A stretch of 64,000 bases of DNA from Amyelois transitella (GCF_032362555.1 NC_083528.1:930001-994000), one strand, 5' to 3'. Positions 21,547 to 32,342 are shown, counted from the stretch's first letter. The notes: generated by a model not told the origin, from the letters alone. Made by a program: numbers and translations.

Positions 21547-21574
21547 GAACATTCTAGAATGTTCCAGAATGTTC
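21547..21574. promoter_or_regulatory. Six-unit perfect heat-shock element
   Basis: Six consecutive alternating GAA/TTC units with exact 2-bp spacing, plus a seventh near unit (GAT at 21577-21579). This is the strongest HSE in the window. It lies about 1.1 kb upstream of the Hsp90 TATA box and 2.2 kb upstream of the small Hsp start. A dimer GAAcaTTC follows at 21729-21736, and TATTTAAAA lies at 21625-21633. Confidence 0.85.
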
Positions 21575-21739
21575 TGGATCAAGGGATCAACGTCATGTTA
21601 TTGAACGAAAAGGCAGCTAGTTTCTATTTAAAACGTAACAATTGAAATATTTGCTATTTTTCCAGCCTTTATTTTTAAAAGTTTTATTCTAAAAACTTAA
21701 AAATAACATTATTTTCATAATTCACCTAGAACATTCTAT

Positions 21740-22960
21740 GTACATCCGGTTTATAGTTTTGCTATTCCCCGCTAGTGGCGCTAGGTGTTTCCGGGTTTGC
21801 ATTAAAATCCATAATGAAAGTCTAGGGGAAAATAATGTTGCTAGGTTATGAGTCAACTACATATTTGATAATATTTTTTACTTTTTGTGTAACTTAATTT
21901 TATATACAGTAATGATTATAAGATTATTAACTCAAAGTATTAAACAATATCTAGTGTGTATTTAGGTTATTTCGTGCATTTTAAGTTTAATACTCTCGGG
22001 ATTTTCTATGCATATCATCTGTCTTGTGAAATGCCTTTAACGGATAATTGGCACATTTTCCTTTATTATTTTGATGGACCTATCATAGTTCTGGCATGAA
22101 TGACTTTGTTAGGAAGCCAGGCTACAATTTGATATATGTGAAATGTTTCATTAGAAACATATTTTTATAGACGTCACCATATTTTCACATTCAACAACAA
22201 CAAAACTCATTCATTACCCAAATCTTTTAGTTACAAGATAACTTAGAATTTACAACCTTGTATTTGAGAATCTTCTTTGTCTAAAAAGTTACGTTACGTG
22301 CTAGCTTTGACATAATAAAATATGATGCCTACTAAAAGCTTTATCTTAGAAACGTAAAAAAGGTAGATTGCAATTATTTAAAATTAATGACATGTTCGTC
22401 GCGAAGCCTCGGAGAAAAACAAATGTATATAAAAATTATGCAATTGTTCAAGAAGCTGTGCATGTTACCAAAAACTGACTTAAACGATATTTCGATTTTG
22501 TTAAAGTGTGTATTTTACATTTATAGTAAACTGGCAACATTTCTTAAATTAAACCTATAATTTTAATTATGTATTAATTTTTAACCTTTTTATTATGGTA
22601 CCTAGGTCATTAGTACTAGGCAGGTTAGGTCCTACCTTTCATGCATGTTTTCTGGTTAAGTGGTAGGCACCTTATAACTGTAAAAGTAAAACAATTCAGT
22701 AATTTTAGTTGGAACAATAGAAATGTATGTTTGTTTGTTTGTAATATCTCTAATGTAATACATTTGTTTTTGTATATTGGTTTTCAAGACGATACTGATT
22801 TATTGAATATTTTATCTTATAAAGTTTTTCTTTATTTCATTTTAGATTTTTAGATGATTGCAATTCTGACGCAATAATAATTAAAATTTGGCGAAAAAAT
22901 TAATTAAAATCTGCTGCTATTAATAAAGTTTGCATAGAGTACCTACAGTCCTTACAGACG
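21740..22960. other. Intergenic, no protein gene
   Basis: AT-rich. A 70-codon frame at 22641-22853 looks like chance. No repeat family that I recognise. Confidence 0.4.
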
Positions 22961-23095
22961 TACATGGGTACATACGTATAATCACGTCTGAATCCTTAGC
23001 GGGGTAGACAGAGCTATCTTGAAAATGCCACGTTCAGTTATATGGCTTAGTGATGGATTGTTGTTCAAATAGTGACAGGTTCCCAGGAAACTTCA
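22961..23095 (-). repeat. Family A SINE fragment
   Basis: acatacgtataatcacgtctg, then gcggggtagacagagct, gccacgttcagtt and atagtgacaggtt. The 5-prime half is missing. Confidence 0.7.
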
Positions 23096-23593
23096 AGTTT
23101 ATTTACCATTCCTCAAGAAGAAGAAGTAAGACACTGTCCTTATTGACGGATAAAAAAGAGCCCTCCTTTTTATCAGTCTTAAGCGTGCATCCCCGATAGT
23201 TCGATTCGACGACCACGCCACGCTATTATTATTATTGTAGGTTATATTATGAAGAAATATAGTTAGTTTCGAATTCCTTTATTAATTGAGATTGATTTCA
23301 TTATAATTATTCATCTATCACTTTGTTTTTCATAATCACAACGCAAATGAATCATTATTTTTTATTAACCTAGATGGTATCTATTGACAAATAAAGGAAC
23401 TTTATAATTGCAAACATTTTTACTTTTTACCTGACTTTAGTCAAGCATTTTTTTAAAAGAAATAATTAATTAATAGTTAATATAAAGAATTTTAAGTTTA
23501 TCTTTTTTGTACAAGATAATAATCCATGAAAACATTTTAAGTCGTGTTATAAATAGTACTTCTACTCGCTAACAGATGGCGTTGTTATATCGA

Positions 23594-23601
23594 GAATTTT
23601 C
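23594..23601 (+). promoter_or_regulatory. Heat-shock element of small Hsp
   Basis: GAAttTTC, two perfect units 28 bp upstream of the TATA-like box, with further C/TTC-rich half units after it. Confidence 0.55.
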
Positions 23602-23629
23602 GCCTTCTTTCTAGGCAATCCCGATTTCT

Positions 23630-23637
23630 CATAAAAG
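23630..23637 (+). promoter_or_regulatory. TATA-like box of small Hsp
   Basis: CATAAAAG, with an initiator-like TCAGCAGT about 25 bp downstream (near 23655). This implies a 5-prime UTR of about 135 nt. Confidence 0.6.
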
Positions 23638-23794
23638 CACTGCGCCAAGCTTGCTCAGCAGTATTTTGTACAGAACGCGAGTACTGTTCAAGCGAATTAC
23701 ACGCGAAACGACTCATTTTCCTGCGAGTTTTTGTGAATATCGGCGTTTCAACTCCTGATTCATTATTTAGTACTCCAGTGAGCCGTATTATACA

Positions 23795-24373
23795 ATGGCG
23801 CTATTACCATATTTATTCGACGAGTTACGTCCCCGCCGCATCCGTAACCAACTCTTTGGACTGGATCTGTCTCCAAACGACTTCCTGACTGACGTCTTCG
23901 ACCGCCCATCAATTCAGGTCAGAAAATACATTCGTCCCTGGAGGAACTTAGCGGCTGTGGCAAGAGACGTGGGTTCTACCATTAAAACCGACAAAGATAA
24001 ATTCCAGGTGAATTTGGACGTCCAGCATTTTGCTCCTGAAGAGATTTCGGTGAAGACTGCTGATGGGTACATCGTCATTGAAGGAAAACACGAAGAGAAG
24101 GAGGATGAACATGGATATGTATCAAGGCAGTTCAAACGCCGCTACGCTCTGCCTGAAGGTTGTAACCCCGAGACAGTTGAGTCTAAATTGTCGTCAGATG
24201 GCGTTCTATCGGTGATCGCGCCAAAATCTTCGGCTGGTGTTAAAAATGAAAGAGCGATTCCCATCACTCACACAGGCCCTGTGAGAAGGAAGGCTGCTGA
24301 TGAGGAAGAGAAGGTGGAAAATGGAGAAGCTGAAGAAGAAGTGAAGTCGCCGCAGAAGAAAAGAAGGCGTTGA
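23795..24373 (+). CDS. Small heat shock protein, lethal(2)essential-for-life type (Hsp20 family)
   Basis: 192 residues. ATP-independent holdase that keeps unfolding proteins soluble for Hsp70. Seen: an N-terminal arm with WRNLAAVARD, then an alpha-crystallin domain at about residues 62-148 (FQVNLDVQHFAPEEISVK, GYIVIEGKHEE, the RQFKRRYALPEG loop, SSDGVLSVIAP). A C-terminal IPI motif near 155-157 (ERAIPITHTGP) docks into neighbouring subunits. An acidic then basic tail follows (EEEKVENGEAEEE, KKRRR), which could act as a nuclear-type signal; that is inference. Start ATG in context acaATGG. Single exon, with HSE and TATA upstream and AATAAA at 24442. It is divergent from Hsp90 and convergent with the scramblase-like gene. 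Confidence 0.93.
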   Translation: MALLPYLFDELRPRRIRNQLFGLDLSPNDFLTDVFDRPSIQVRKYIRPWRNLAAVARDVGSTIKTDKDKFQVNLDVQHFAPEEISVKTADGYIVIEGKHEEKEDEHGYVSRQFKRRYALPEGCNPETVESKLSSDGVLSVIAPKSSAGVKNERAIPITHTGPVRRKAADEEEKVENGEAEEEVKSPQKKRRR

Positions 24374-24441
24374 TTAAATAAGTTTAGAATTTTTAAGTTA
24401 AGATTTAGGACATTCCTATTTTTAAGACTGATTTGAAGTAC

Positions 24442-24447
24442 AATAAA
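24442..24447 (+). terminator. Poly(A) signal of small Hsp
   Basis: AATAAA 69 bp after the stop, inside a small palindrome (aataaatatttatt). Confidence 0.75.
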
Positions 24448-24699
24448 TATTTATTAGTTTATAAAATGTGTTTTTTTTCCATAGTATAATCCATGGCAAA
24501 ATCCCTATAGTGCTACTAGAGACCAGTTCTCGATAGGACTACTGAACTATTCGTCCACATAGAACAATTTTTTTTACAGGATGTCAACCCTTGTTTACCT
24601 TCCCTAACTAGCTTTGTACAATATTTAATCCACGATTACGAGCTTCACACACCAGAAGGGTGATGTCCCTACTTATTAAAAATAGAAAAGTCAGAAAGA

Positions 24700-25326
24700 T
24701 CAAATATTATATTTCAAGTATCCAATCAAGAAGCTAGCCCCCAGCAAAGCTGCTTTATCTGACACATCCATATCAACAGGGAATGCCAGGCCGAAATTCT
24801 TCTCATCCAAAAATGCCATTTTCCACTTCACAACGCCAATCACTTTATCGCCATCCAAAATATCGTACACGTAATGACAAAGCCCTTGTGCTTTTATCTT
24901 CAAAAGTGGTTCCCCCAATGCATTTTGAACCAAGAATAAACAACCAACTTTCTTGATTGATCCTATATAGTTCCCAGGAGGTACCCACACAGAAGCCTTA
25001 TGTACGCAACATTTGAAAGGTTTTTTCACGTGTATTAACTCGTTCCCGTAAAAGTTGAAAATTTTTACGTCAAACTTCTGACACTTTTTATCTTGAACAG
25101 CCAAAAACACCTTTTCGCCTACGTTATTAAAGATTGTGTAACAAACGTAGTTTTTGCCGATCGCGGAGTGTAAGGCGTCCCATTTTCTTGCTACAATCAG
25201 CTCGTCTAAAGGGTAGAAATATGCTAAGCCAGGATGACTTGTTTGCACCTTCGGACAAGGCATCCATTTTTGGAATTTATTTACATTCCAACTTTTGTTA
25301 CTGGTGTTACTGACTATGTTTTTCAT
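24700..25326 (-). CDS. Phospholipid scramblase-like protein, intronless
   Basis: 208 residues, somewhat shorter than usual scramblases (about 230-320), lacking the proline-rich N-terminal region. Seen: PGLAYFYPLDELIV near 32-45 (family entry motif), a partial cysteine cluster (KCCVH near 103-107) where scramblases are palmitoylated, an EF-hand-like calcium segment around 174-190 (NFGLAFPVDMDV), and the C-terminal hydrophobic segment AALLGASFLIGYLKY. Known role of the family: calcium-dependent lipid movement between membrane leaflets, or nuclear roles; substrate here is unknown. The single exon suggests a retrocopy or lineage-specific short paralogue. It ends 327 bp from the convergent small Hsp stop. 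Confidence 0.8.
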   Translation of the reverse strand: MKNIVSNTSNKSWNVNKFQKWMPCPKVQTSHPGLAYFYPLDELIVARKWDALHSAIGKNYVCYTIFNNVGEKVFLAVQDKKCQKFDVKIFNFYGNELIHVKKPFKCCVHKASVWVPPGNYIGSIKKVGCLFLVQNALGEPLLKIKAQGLCHYVYDILDGDKVIGVVKWKMAFLDEKNFGLAFPVDMDVSDKAALLGASFLIGYLKYNI

Positions 25327-26288
25327 TTACGTGTAATCTTATCGTGAGCGCTTCATGTTGAATTATTCTATTTGAGAGATTTTCTGACTTTTAAGAATTT
25401 TTATGTAAGTATTAATTTACATTGTTGTTGATAGTTTGTTTCATAGACGACACTTGTTGAGTGACAGATTCTGATTTTTTTACAGCTTTTGAGCAAGAAT
25501 TTTAAGAACCTGCGTAATTTTCAGACCACCCAAAAATATGAATATTCAATGTATCTCAAATGCATTCAATTCAGTACTTTATTTAAAAAAGAAAAATCTT
25601 TATTTTGCACGCATGATATTCACAATAGTAATATAATAATAGAAATGGTCTATAAATAATTACAGCGCCATCTATGAAACCTAAGAGAATTTATTTTGAA
25701 AATAAGTAGCAAGTTTATTGTAAGGAAAGCAGATTCTACTTAGTATTGGAACTAACTTATCCACGTTCTTGTTGTAAGTAATTTAAAAATGCATCGCTAG
25801 ATGGCGTAACACAGACTTATGAACAAATATCTGTGAAAATGCACTTTCTATTGTCAACAAATCATTTTCCTTCTCAGAAATGGAAATAAGCAAATCCTTG
25901 TCTTTTTTCCTTACGGGATAGCCTGAGTCAAAAGGAATCGCGAATTTTATAAGCCGTCGTAATATTATATTAATGACTGGTTGGTGCTTAGCTTCTCATC
26001 CTTCAAAGTTTGAAAACAGATTAGGTAGCTACTTATTGAATAAAGGTCTCATTATAATCTGCCAGCTCATAAAGGACTTTTATCGTCAATCGCGAATCAA
26101 ATTGCCTTTCGTTGAATTAAAATTAATAATGTTCAATGTAAGTATCTATTGATGTGTTTAATCTTTTCAGGAATAAATGGCTATTTTATTTTCTCAGCAT
26201 ACTACCTAGGTATTAGTACTTATACTAACCTATAAGTATAAACTTCCATGGCCAATCACGTGATTTTAAATTGCTTGTACTCACAGGT
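25327..26288. other. Intergenic, nothing recognised
   Basis: No ORF of note. AGATGGCG or its complement occurs at 25666-25673 and 25799-25806. Confidence 0.4.
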
Positions 26289-26296
26289 TAAAGAAC

Positions 26297-27214
26297 TAGG
26301 GATGTGACATTGCTGATAAAAAATCGATTTTTATATAATCGATTTATTTTTTAAGTATGAAAAATCGATTAACAAATAATCGATTTTTCTTAAGAAAATA
26401 ATCGATTTTATTATATTAATAGATTTTTCCAAATTTTTCAATTTATGTCAAAATAAAAGCCATATAAATTATATCTATAGATTTTTTCATTAAAAATAAA
26501 CAATAGGTTTCTATTATCTAGTAAGTTCTTATATAATCAACACAAATTAAAGTTTTTAACAATCAAGTTTGAAAAATGAAGTTTCAGCAACGAATAATGA
26601 ATAAAATATCAACCGAATGTCGGTAAAATACTGTTCATCGACTAATTCCATCTAGAGAATGTTTGATTAAATAAATAAATAAATATAAATGTATACGAGA
26701 CAAATTACACAGATTGAGTTTGCCTCGAAGTAAGTTCGAGACTTGTGTTACGAGATGCTAACTCAACGATACTATAATTTTTTAATAAATACTTATATAG
26801 ATAAACATCCAAGACCCAAGCCAATCAGAAAAAGTTCTTTTCTCATCATGCCCTGACCGGGATTCGAACCCGGGACCTCAGGTGTCACAGACAAGCGTAC
26901 TACCGCTGCGCCACAGAGGCCGTCTATAAGGTAAATTAATCATCTAAACTGTTTTAAGAGCACAGAAAGAATGCACAGATGGCGTTAATGTAATATTATG
27001 GAGCTATGATAGTATTCTTTGGCAGTTCGCGTTCTGGGCTCCAAGCCAGAAGACAAAAACGTAATGTCGGAGTGCATTTATTGTATGATTATAAAAATCG
27101 ATTTTTAATCGATTATTAATTTAAAAAAAATCACGTAAAAAAATCGATTTTTACTTTAAAAAAATCGATTTTTAATCGATTTTTTCCATAATCGATTTTT
27201 TTTTCACATTCCTA
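26297..27214. mobile_element. Non-autonomous hAT-type DNA transposon
   Basis: 918 bp. Terminal inverted repeats TAGGGATGTGA (26297-26307) and its partner at 27204-27214 (10 of 11 match). Flanked by a perfect 8-bp target duplication TAAAGAAC at 26289-26296 and 27215-27222. The subterminal zones are packed with ATCGAT palindromes, usually as AAATCGATTT (about 5 at 26333-26406 and 6 at 27097-27206). The 8-bp duplication and the TIR start fit hAT. There is no transposase. A family T SINE is nested inside. Confidence 0.8.
26665..26924 (-). repeat. tRNA-derived SINE (family T), nested
   Basis: On the minus strand: gacggcctctgtggcgcagc (pol III A-box region), ggttcgaatcc-type B box (cgggttcgaatccc), then tcttggatgtttatc, ctcaacgatac-type unit and an AAATA-rich tail. 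It lies inside the hAT-type element, so it is younger than that insertion. Confidence 0.85.
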
Positions 27215-27315
27215 TAAAGAACGCGTCTGTTCTTTGAGTAATTCCTTACCTACCTAACTCGGAAAGAGTCTTTAGTTCATACATACTGTGGGATTTAAAC
27301 TTGCACTTGGGATTG

Positions 27316-27563
27316 AAATAAATAAATATATGTATACGGGACAAATTACACTGATTGAGTTAGCCTCGTGGTAAGTTCGAGACTTGTGTTACGAGGTACT
27401 AACTCAACGATACTGTATTTTATAATAAATATTTATATAGATAAACATCCAAGACCCAGGCCAATCAGAAAAAAATCTTTTCTCATCATGCCCTGGCCGG
27501 GATTCGAACCCGGGACCTCCGGTGTCACAGACAAGCGTACTACCTTGCGTCACAGAGGCCGTC
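27316..27563 (-). repeat. tRNA-derived SINE (family T)
   Basis: Same A box/B box head and tail as the copy at 26665-26924. The A-box area has lost a few bases (taccttgcgtcacag). Confidence 0.85.
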
Positions 27564-28520
27564 AATTGTTTTCGTAAAACAAATTATTGCGAATTATAGT
27601 TGCCCTTTTTTGGTCGTAGATAGCGACCAAATAAAATATTCATTGTCAGCGGCAGTATCTTTAGAATTTTGTCATTATTTTTCCTTTTTTTCCTTTAAGT
27701 ACCTCTAATTTGGAATCCATTGGCCAAAAATAATGGGAGCACGCTCCAAGACCAGGGATAAAGATTGTTTCCCTTCGAACTAATCAAATTTAATCAAAAT
27801 AAGACTCATTCCGTTCGGTGACGGGTGAGGTGCCCGTAACGAACAACATATCTTCTTTTCTAAAACTATCTTCTATCTCATCCCCCCCCTACACCCCCCC
27901 ACGTCTGTGTGCGTAGAAAAATTCGTACAACCCACAGCCACCCCCTAGCTTTCACGGTTCTAATTTTTCGGGAATTTGGGGCATATTCGTAAATATGAAA
28001 TGGAAAAAATATTTCGCGTGTAAAACGATTTTGGACTTTAATGTGATGGTTGTAAGGCTATGACTCGAATGGGGGTGGGTTCGAAAAAAAATTACTTCAT
28101 ATGTCGTCCTTAAGACGGAGCGCCGCGCTTCGTATGTGTGGAGGGAACAGAGGGGGTATGGAGTCGCTGTTAGCTATATTACGATTTGTAATTGCGAATT
28201 CATATCAGTAAGATTTTATGACGATGAACGTTGGAATTGGAATTAGGTATTCAAAATAAAGAATTAACAGACAATTCAAATCATGTAGGTATGTAATTTC
28301 AATTGATACAAATTACCACAAGCACTAATTACAATGTTTTGCAAAGGAGAATAAAATTAAAAAAATGAATTAAAAAGGGCCTCTTGCGTTGTCTTATGAT
28401 AATACGCGTCGTCATGAATATTTAAAAACTTTCATCGCAATAGTGCGCCAAGGTCGCTAGTTACGACTATTCCATGCCTTTTGCTATACTACCTTTTGCC
28501 CGCAGCGTCGCCTGCGTAAA
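27564..28520. other. Intergenic with C-runs
   Basis: No gene seen. C8 at 27882-27889 and C7 at 27894-27900. A GC-richer patch lies near 28115-28160. Confidence 0.4.
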
Positions 28521-28660
28521 ATAACGCCATCTTCATAAAGTGACGAATATAAATTTTACGTCATCTAAAAAAAGCGACGAAATTAGCACCGCCAACAAAA
28601 AAGAAACGAATTAAACGTCACTTATAGAAAGCAACGAATTTAGCGCCAGCTACAGAAGAA
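28521..28660. repeat. Imperfect tandem repeat, 28-34 bp units
   Basis: Four diverged units start tgacgaa (28541), gcgacgaa (28574), gaaacgaa (28603) and gcaacgaa (28631). Each is followed by an AT step and a gtcatct/gcaccgcc/cgtcact/gcgccagc block and an A-run. Confidence 0.55.
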
Positions 28661-29686
28661 TACAAGTTTTTTTAAGGAATCCCACGGGATCTTATATATT
28701 TTTGGCGGGATGAAAGGTACGCTATGTCCTTCTCCTGATTATTAATTATATATCCATGATATTTCAAGAAGATTAATTCATCATTCAGTAGATAACACGT
28801 AAAGGGGTAACAAATAAATAAACTCACTTTCGCATTTAAAATATTTGTTAGGATATGATAAGGATAGAATTTTGTGAAACATTTTTTTCATTATACGCAG
28901 AGCCATCTGGCAGAATCATAATAAGATTCCACTGAAAACCTGCGTCATGACCTATTATTGCATAGAGGAGCCTATAATCTTTTGGTATTACAAGTTAGAC
29001 TAACATTTTTAAGTTTATTTGTTTTTAATGCTTCAATAAAATAAATTATTTATTTAAAAAAAAAATTAAAGCACAACATTCTACTCCACGCATCCTCTGT
29101 TCCATCACTGAGTAATATATATAGCGCAAGACGTAGCTATGCGAACAAATATATTATATTTTCCTATATGTTAGTTCCATCATTTATACTTTATTACTAT
29201 ATATCACAACTATACATACATACATGTGTGTGTGTACATTTGTTTATGTGAGCTACAATAGGGGAGCGGTCAATTAAAGATTTTCCCCATTAAAAGGAAT
29301 GGAGAGATATTGTTTCATTTTTATCTTTAAGACATCGTGTTTATCTATCTAAATCAAGATAATTATTAAAGAGAAAAGATCTGTTTATTCGTATGTCTGT
29401 AACTAGTAATTTCAAAAACTACTGGACTGATTTTCATGAATTCGGCACAGATATAAAATAGTCTCGCGCCAAAGTTTGAATATAAAATTCTTGTGTTACC
29501 GAGTGTCTGACTCACAAACAACACACAGCCCAAACCACAGGGTCTAAAGACAGAAATTTGGTATGAATGCTTCTTACGTGGTCCAGGTTAATATTAAGAG
29601 AGTATTTCCCAAAATTCCCACGGGAATTGGAATAAACGAAATTTTTTAAGACCTTTGATAAATATAAATATATAATAAAAATATTT
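28661..29686. other. Intergenic, nothing recognised
   Basis: AT-rich, with short ACAT and TGTG runs near 29215-29235. No ORF or known element. Confidence 0.4.
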
Positions 29687-29929
29687 CCGTGTGGTTCCCG
29701 GCACCAATGAAAAAAAGAATAGGACCACTCCTTCTCTTTCCCATGGATGTGGTAAAAGGCGACTAAGATATAGGTTTATTAATTTAGGACTCTTCTTTTA
29801 GGCGATGGGCTTGCAAACTGTCACTACATGAATCTCAATTCTATCATCAGACCTGAAAGCTGAACGTGGCCTATCAGTCTTTTCAAGACTGTTGGCTCTG
29901 TCTACCTCGCAAGGGATATAGACGTGACT
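29687..29929 (+). repeat. Family A SINE, tail lost
   Basis: Head ccgtgtggttcccggcacc to gggatatagacgtgact. All blocks are present but the TATG tail is gone. Confidence 0.8.
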
Positions 29930-30113
29930 TTCCACAAAAAATACATTACGGTTACAGAGAGCGGGTATGGTGCCGGATTCGTCAGCTAGATGAACCGGGT
30001 TCGAAATTATTACGATCTCGTTACTCTATTTCTTTTGTCAGTTATCCAGGAGAAATGTCGTGAGGAAACTTGCACATTCAGACAATTTAACTGTCTACCA
30101 TATTCCAAGGTCA

Positions 30114-30346
30114 GTAAATAAATATATACAGAACAAGTTACACATATTGAGTTCGAGACTTGTGTTACGAGATACTAACTCAACGATAATATATTTTATA
30201 ATAAATACTTATACGAGTATAGATAAACATCCAAGACCCAGGCCAATCAGAGAAAGTTCTTTTGTCATCATGCCCTGGCCGGGATTCGAACCGGGGACCT
30301 CCGGTGTCACAGACAAGCGTACTACCGCTGCGCCACAGAGGCCGTC
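30114..30346 (-). repeat. tRNA-derived SINE (family T)
   Basis: gacggcctctgtggcgcagc and the B box are intact. The middle has lost the gcctcgtggtaa segment. A second tail scrap (acgggacaaattacacat) follows at 30356-30381. Confidence 0.85.
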
Positions 30347-30412
30347 ATGTGACCTTTATTTACGGGACAAATTACACATACTCGCATTTACTTATCCTCA
30401 AAGTTAAGTTCG

Positions 30413-30560
30413 ATACGTACATACATACATACAGTCACGTTTATATCCCTTACGGGGTAGACAGGGCCAATAGTCCCGAAAAGACTGAATGGCCACGTTC
30501 AGCTGCTCGGCTTAATGATGGAATTGAGATCCAAATAGTGACAGGTTGCTAGCCCGATCA
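30413..30560 (-). repeat. Family A SINE, 3-prime half
   Basis: ATAC tail, cccttacggggtagacaggg, ggccacgttcagctgctcgg, atagtgacaggttgctagcc. Confidence 0.8.
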
Positions 30561-30679
30561 TCATATCATCGATAATATATTTTAATAAGATACGTACATA
30601 GATAGTGACAGAAAAAGGTCTTTTAAAATAGGACCACTCTTTCCCGTAGATGTCAATAAAGACGACTTACATATCATCA

Positions 30680-30813
30680 CGTATATATCCCTTGCGGGAT
30701 AGACAGAACCCGAGAGAAAATATAGTATCGTTGAGTTAGTATCTCGTAACACAAGTCTCGAACTTACTTCGAGACTAACTCAATCTGTGTAATTTGTCAA
30801 CAAAAATAAATAA
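30680..30813. repeat. Family A tail scrap next to family T tail
   Basis: catcacgtatatatcccttg with gatagacagaa at 30680-30712 is a family A end. 30724-30813 is the 3-prime part of family T on the plus strand (agtatcgttgagttagtatc to aatttgtc and AAATAAA). Confidence 0.65.
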
Positions 30814-30936
30814 ATGGTGTATGGCCGAGGTAGGATTTGAACCCTGTGCCTTCACGCGCATCATTTGTTCATAATATTGTTATGGTAAAAATCTAACACG
30901 ATTAATTTAATATTTTTTAATAAATAAATATATACG

Positions 30937-31124
30937 CTCTACGCCGTAGCAGTTCTACGAGATCTACTACGTAGGTCGATATTACAAGATTTTTTAAATT
31001 AAAATTTGGCATGTAGTCTTAGATCGCTAACAGGAATTTTTAATAGAAGGTAAACAATACTATATAAGGGAACATGACAAAGCTAAAAAGAAAAAAAAAT
31101 CTAGAATAACTTCTACGGCGTAGA
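30937..31124. mobile_element. Possible MITE with CTACGCCGTAG ends
   Basis: CTCTACGCCGTAG (30937-30949) is exactly inverted at 31112-31124. Extra CTACG/CGTAG motifs lie just inside and outside both ends. The interior is AT-rich with no ORF. I could not define a target duplication. Confidence 0.45.
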
Positions 31125-31189
31125 GGGTCTACGCCGGCTGCTACGCGTCTGGTTATTTTTTTAACTGTTAATTATTTTTGGATGTTTAT

Positions 31190-31425
31190 CTACACATACA
31201 TACATATAATCACGTCTTTATCTCCTACGGGGTAGACAGAGCCAACAGTCAAAAGGCCAAGTGCAGCTGTATAGGCTTAATGATGGAATTGAGATTCATA
31301 GTGACAGGTTGCTAACCCATCACTCACAAGAAGAATATCAAGTTTATAAGCCTTTCCCTTAGTCGCCTTTTACGACATCCATATGAAAGATATGGAGTGG
31401 CTTTTTAAGTGCCGGGGACCAGCAC
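31190..31425 (-). repeat. Family A SINE, near full length
   Basis: acatacatacatataatcacg tail to the degenerate head tgccggggaccagcac, with a short deletion in the agtcttgaaaag stem. Confidence 0.8.
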
Positions 31426-31517
31426 TAAATAAGTAGATAGAAAAGATAGATAAAATCATTATTCACTATCACAATATATTTGTTGGACACATACATAATT
31501 AACATACATTAAATACG

Positions 31518-31790
31518 TCTTTACTAATATTATAAAGCTGAAGAGTTTGTTTGTTTGTTTGAACGCGCCAATCTCAGGAACTACTGTTTCGAATCGAAAA
31601 ATTATTTTTGTGTAGAATAGACGATTTATCGAGGAAGGCTTTAGGCTATATAACATAATACTACAACTATTAGGAGCAAATATAAATAATGGAAAATGTG
31701 AAAAAAAACGGGGAAAATTATTCATCCTTGAGGGCTTCAATGATGGCCAAAATAACTATTCCACGCGATCGAAGCCGCGGGCACAGCTAG
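31518..31790 (+). mobile_element. Helitron-like element (family H)
   Basis: Starts TCTTTACTAATATTATAAAG and ends gcacagCTAG followed by T. The base before the start is G, not A, probably a later change. Confidence 0.75.
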
Positions 31791-31991
31791 TAAGTAATAA
31801 ACAATGTGAATGTACATATTTCTTTTTATAAAACTGAATAGAAATATGTTATCGGAAACTATATTTTCGTCTTTCAAACATAAAAGATATTTAGAGAGGG
31901 CTTTCAAATATAGGGCAGTGGGAATTTTAAGGGTTGATGTGCGTCGTCGCGACGCTACGGAGGGCCAGGAAAAATGATATAGCTGTTTTAA

Positions 31992-32294
31992 GCCGTGCGG
32001 TTCCCGGCACCAATAAAAAAAGTATTTATTTTATGTACTACTTAATTTGTTATGTACAATAAAATATTTACAAACAAAAAGAATAGGATCACTCCATATC
32101 GTTCCCATGGATGTCGTAAACGGCGACCAAGGGATAGGTTTATTAACTAGCGATTCTTTTTTTAAGCGAAGCAACCTGTCTCTTTTTGAATCTAAATTCT
32201 ATCATTAAGCCAAACAGCTGAACGTGGCCTATGAATTTTATCAAGACTGCGGCTCCGTCTACCCCGCAAGGGATTTTGACGTTATTATGTACAT
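31992..32294 (+). repeat. Family A SINE with 55-bp insertion
   Basis: The head gccgtgcggttcccggcacc is interrupted after about 30 bp by an AT-rich insert (about 32022-32078, with tgtacaataaaatatttac). The element then resumes with gaataggatcactcc and runs to gacgttattatgtacata. Confidence 0.75.
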
Positions 32295-32342
32295 ATATTT
32301 TAAACCGGGCGAGTATTAACTTGGTGTAATTTTGAAACAGAT

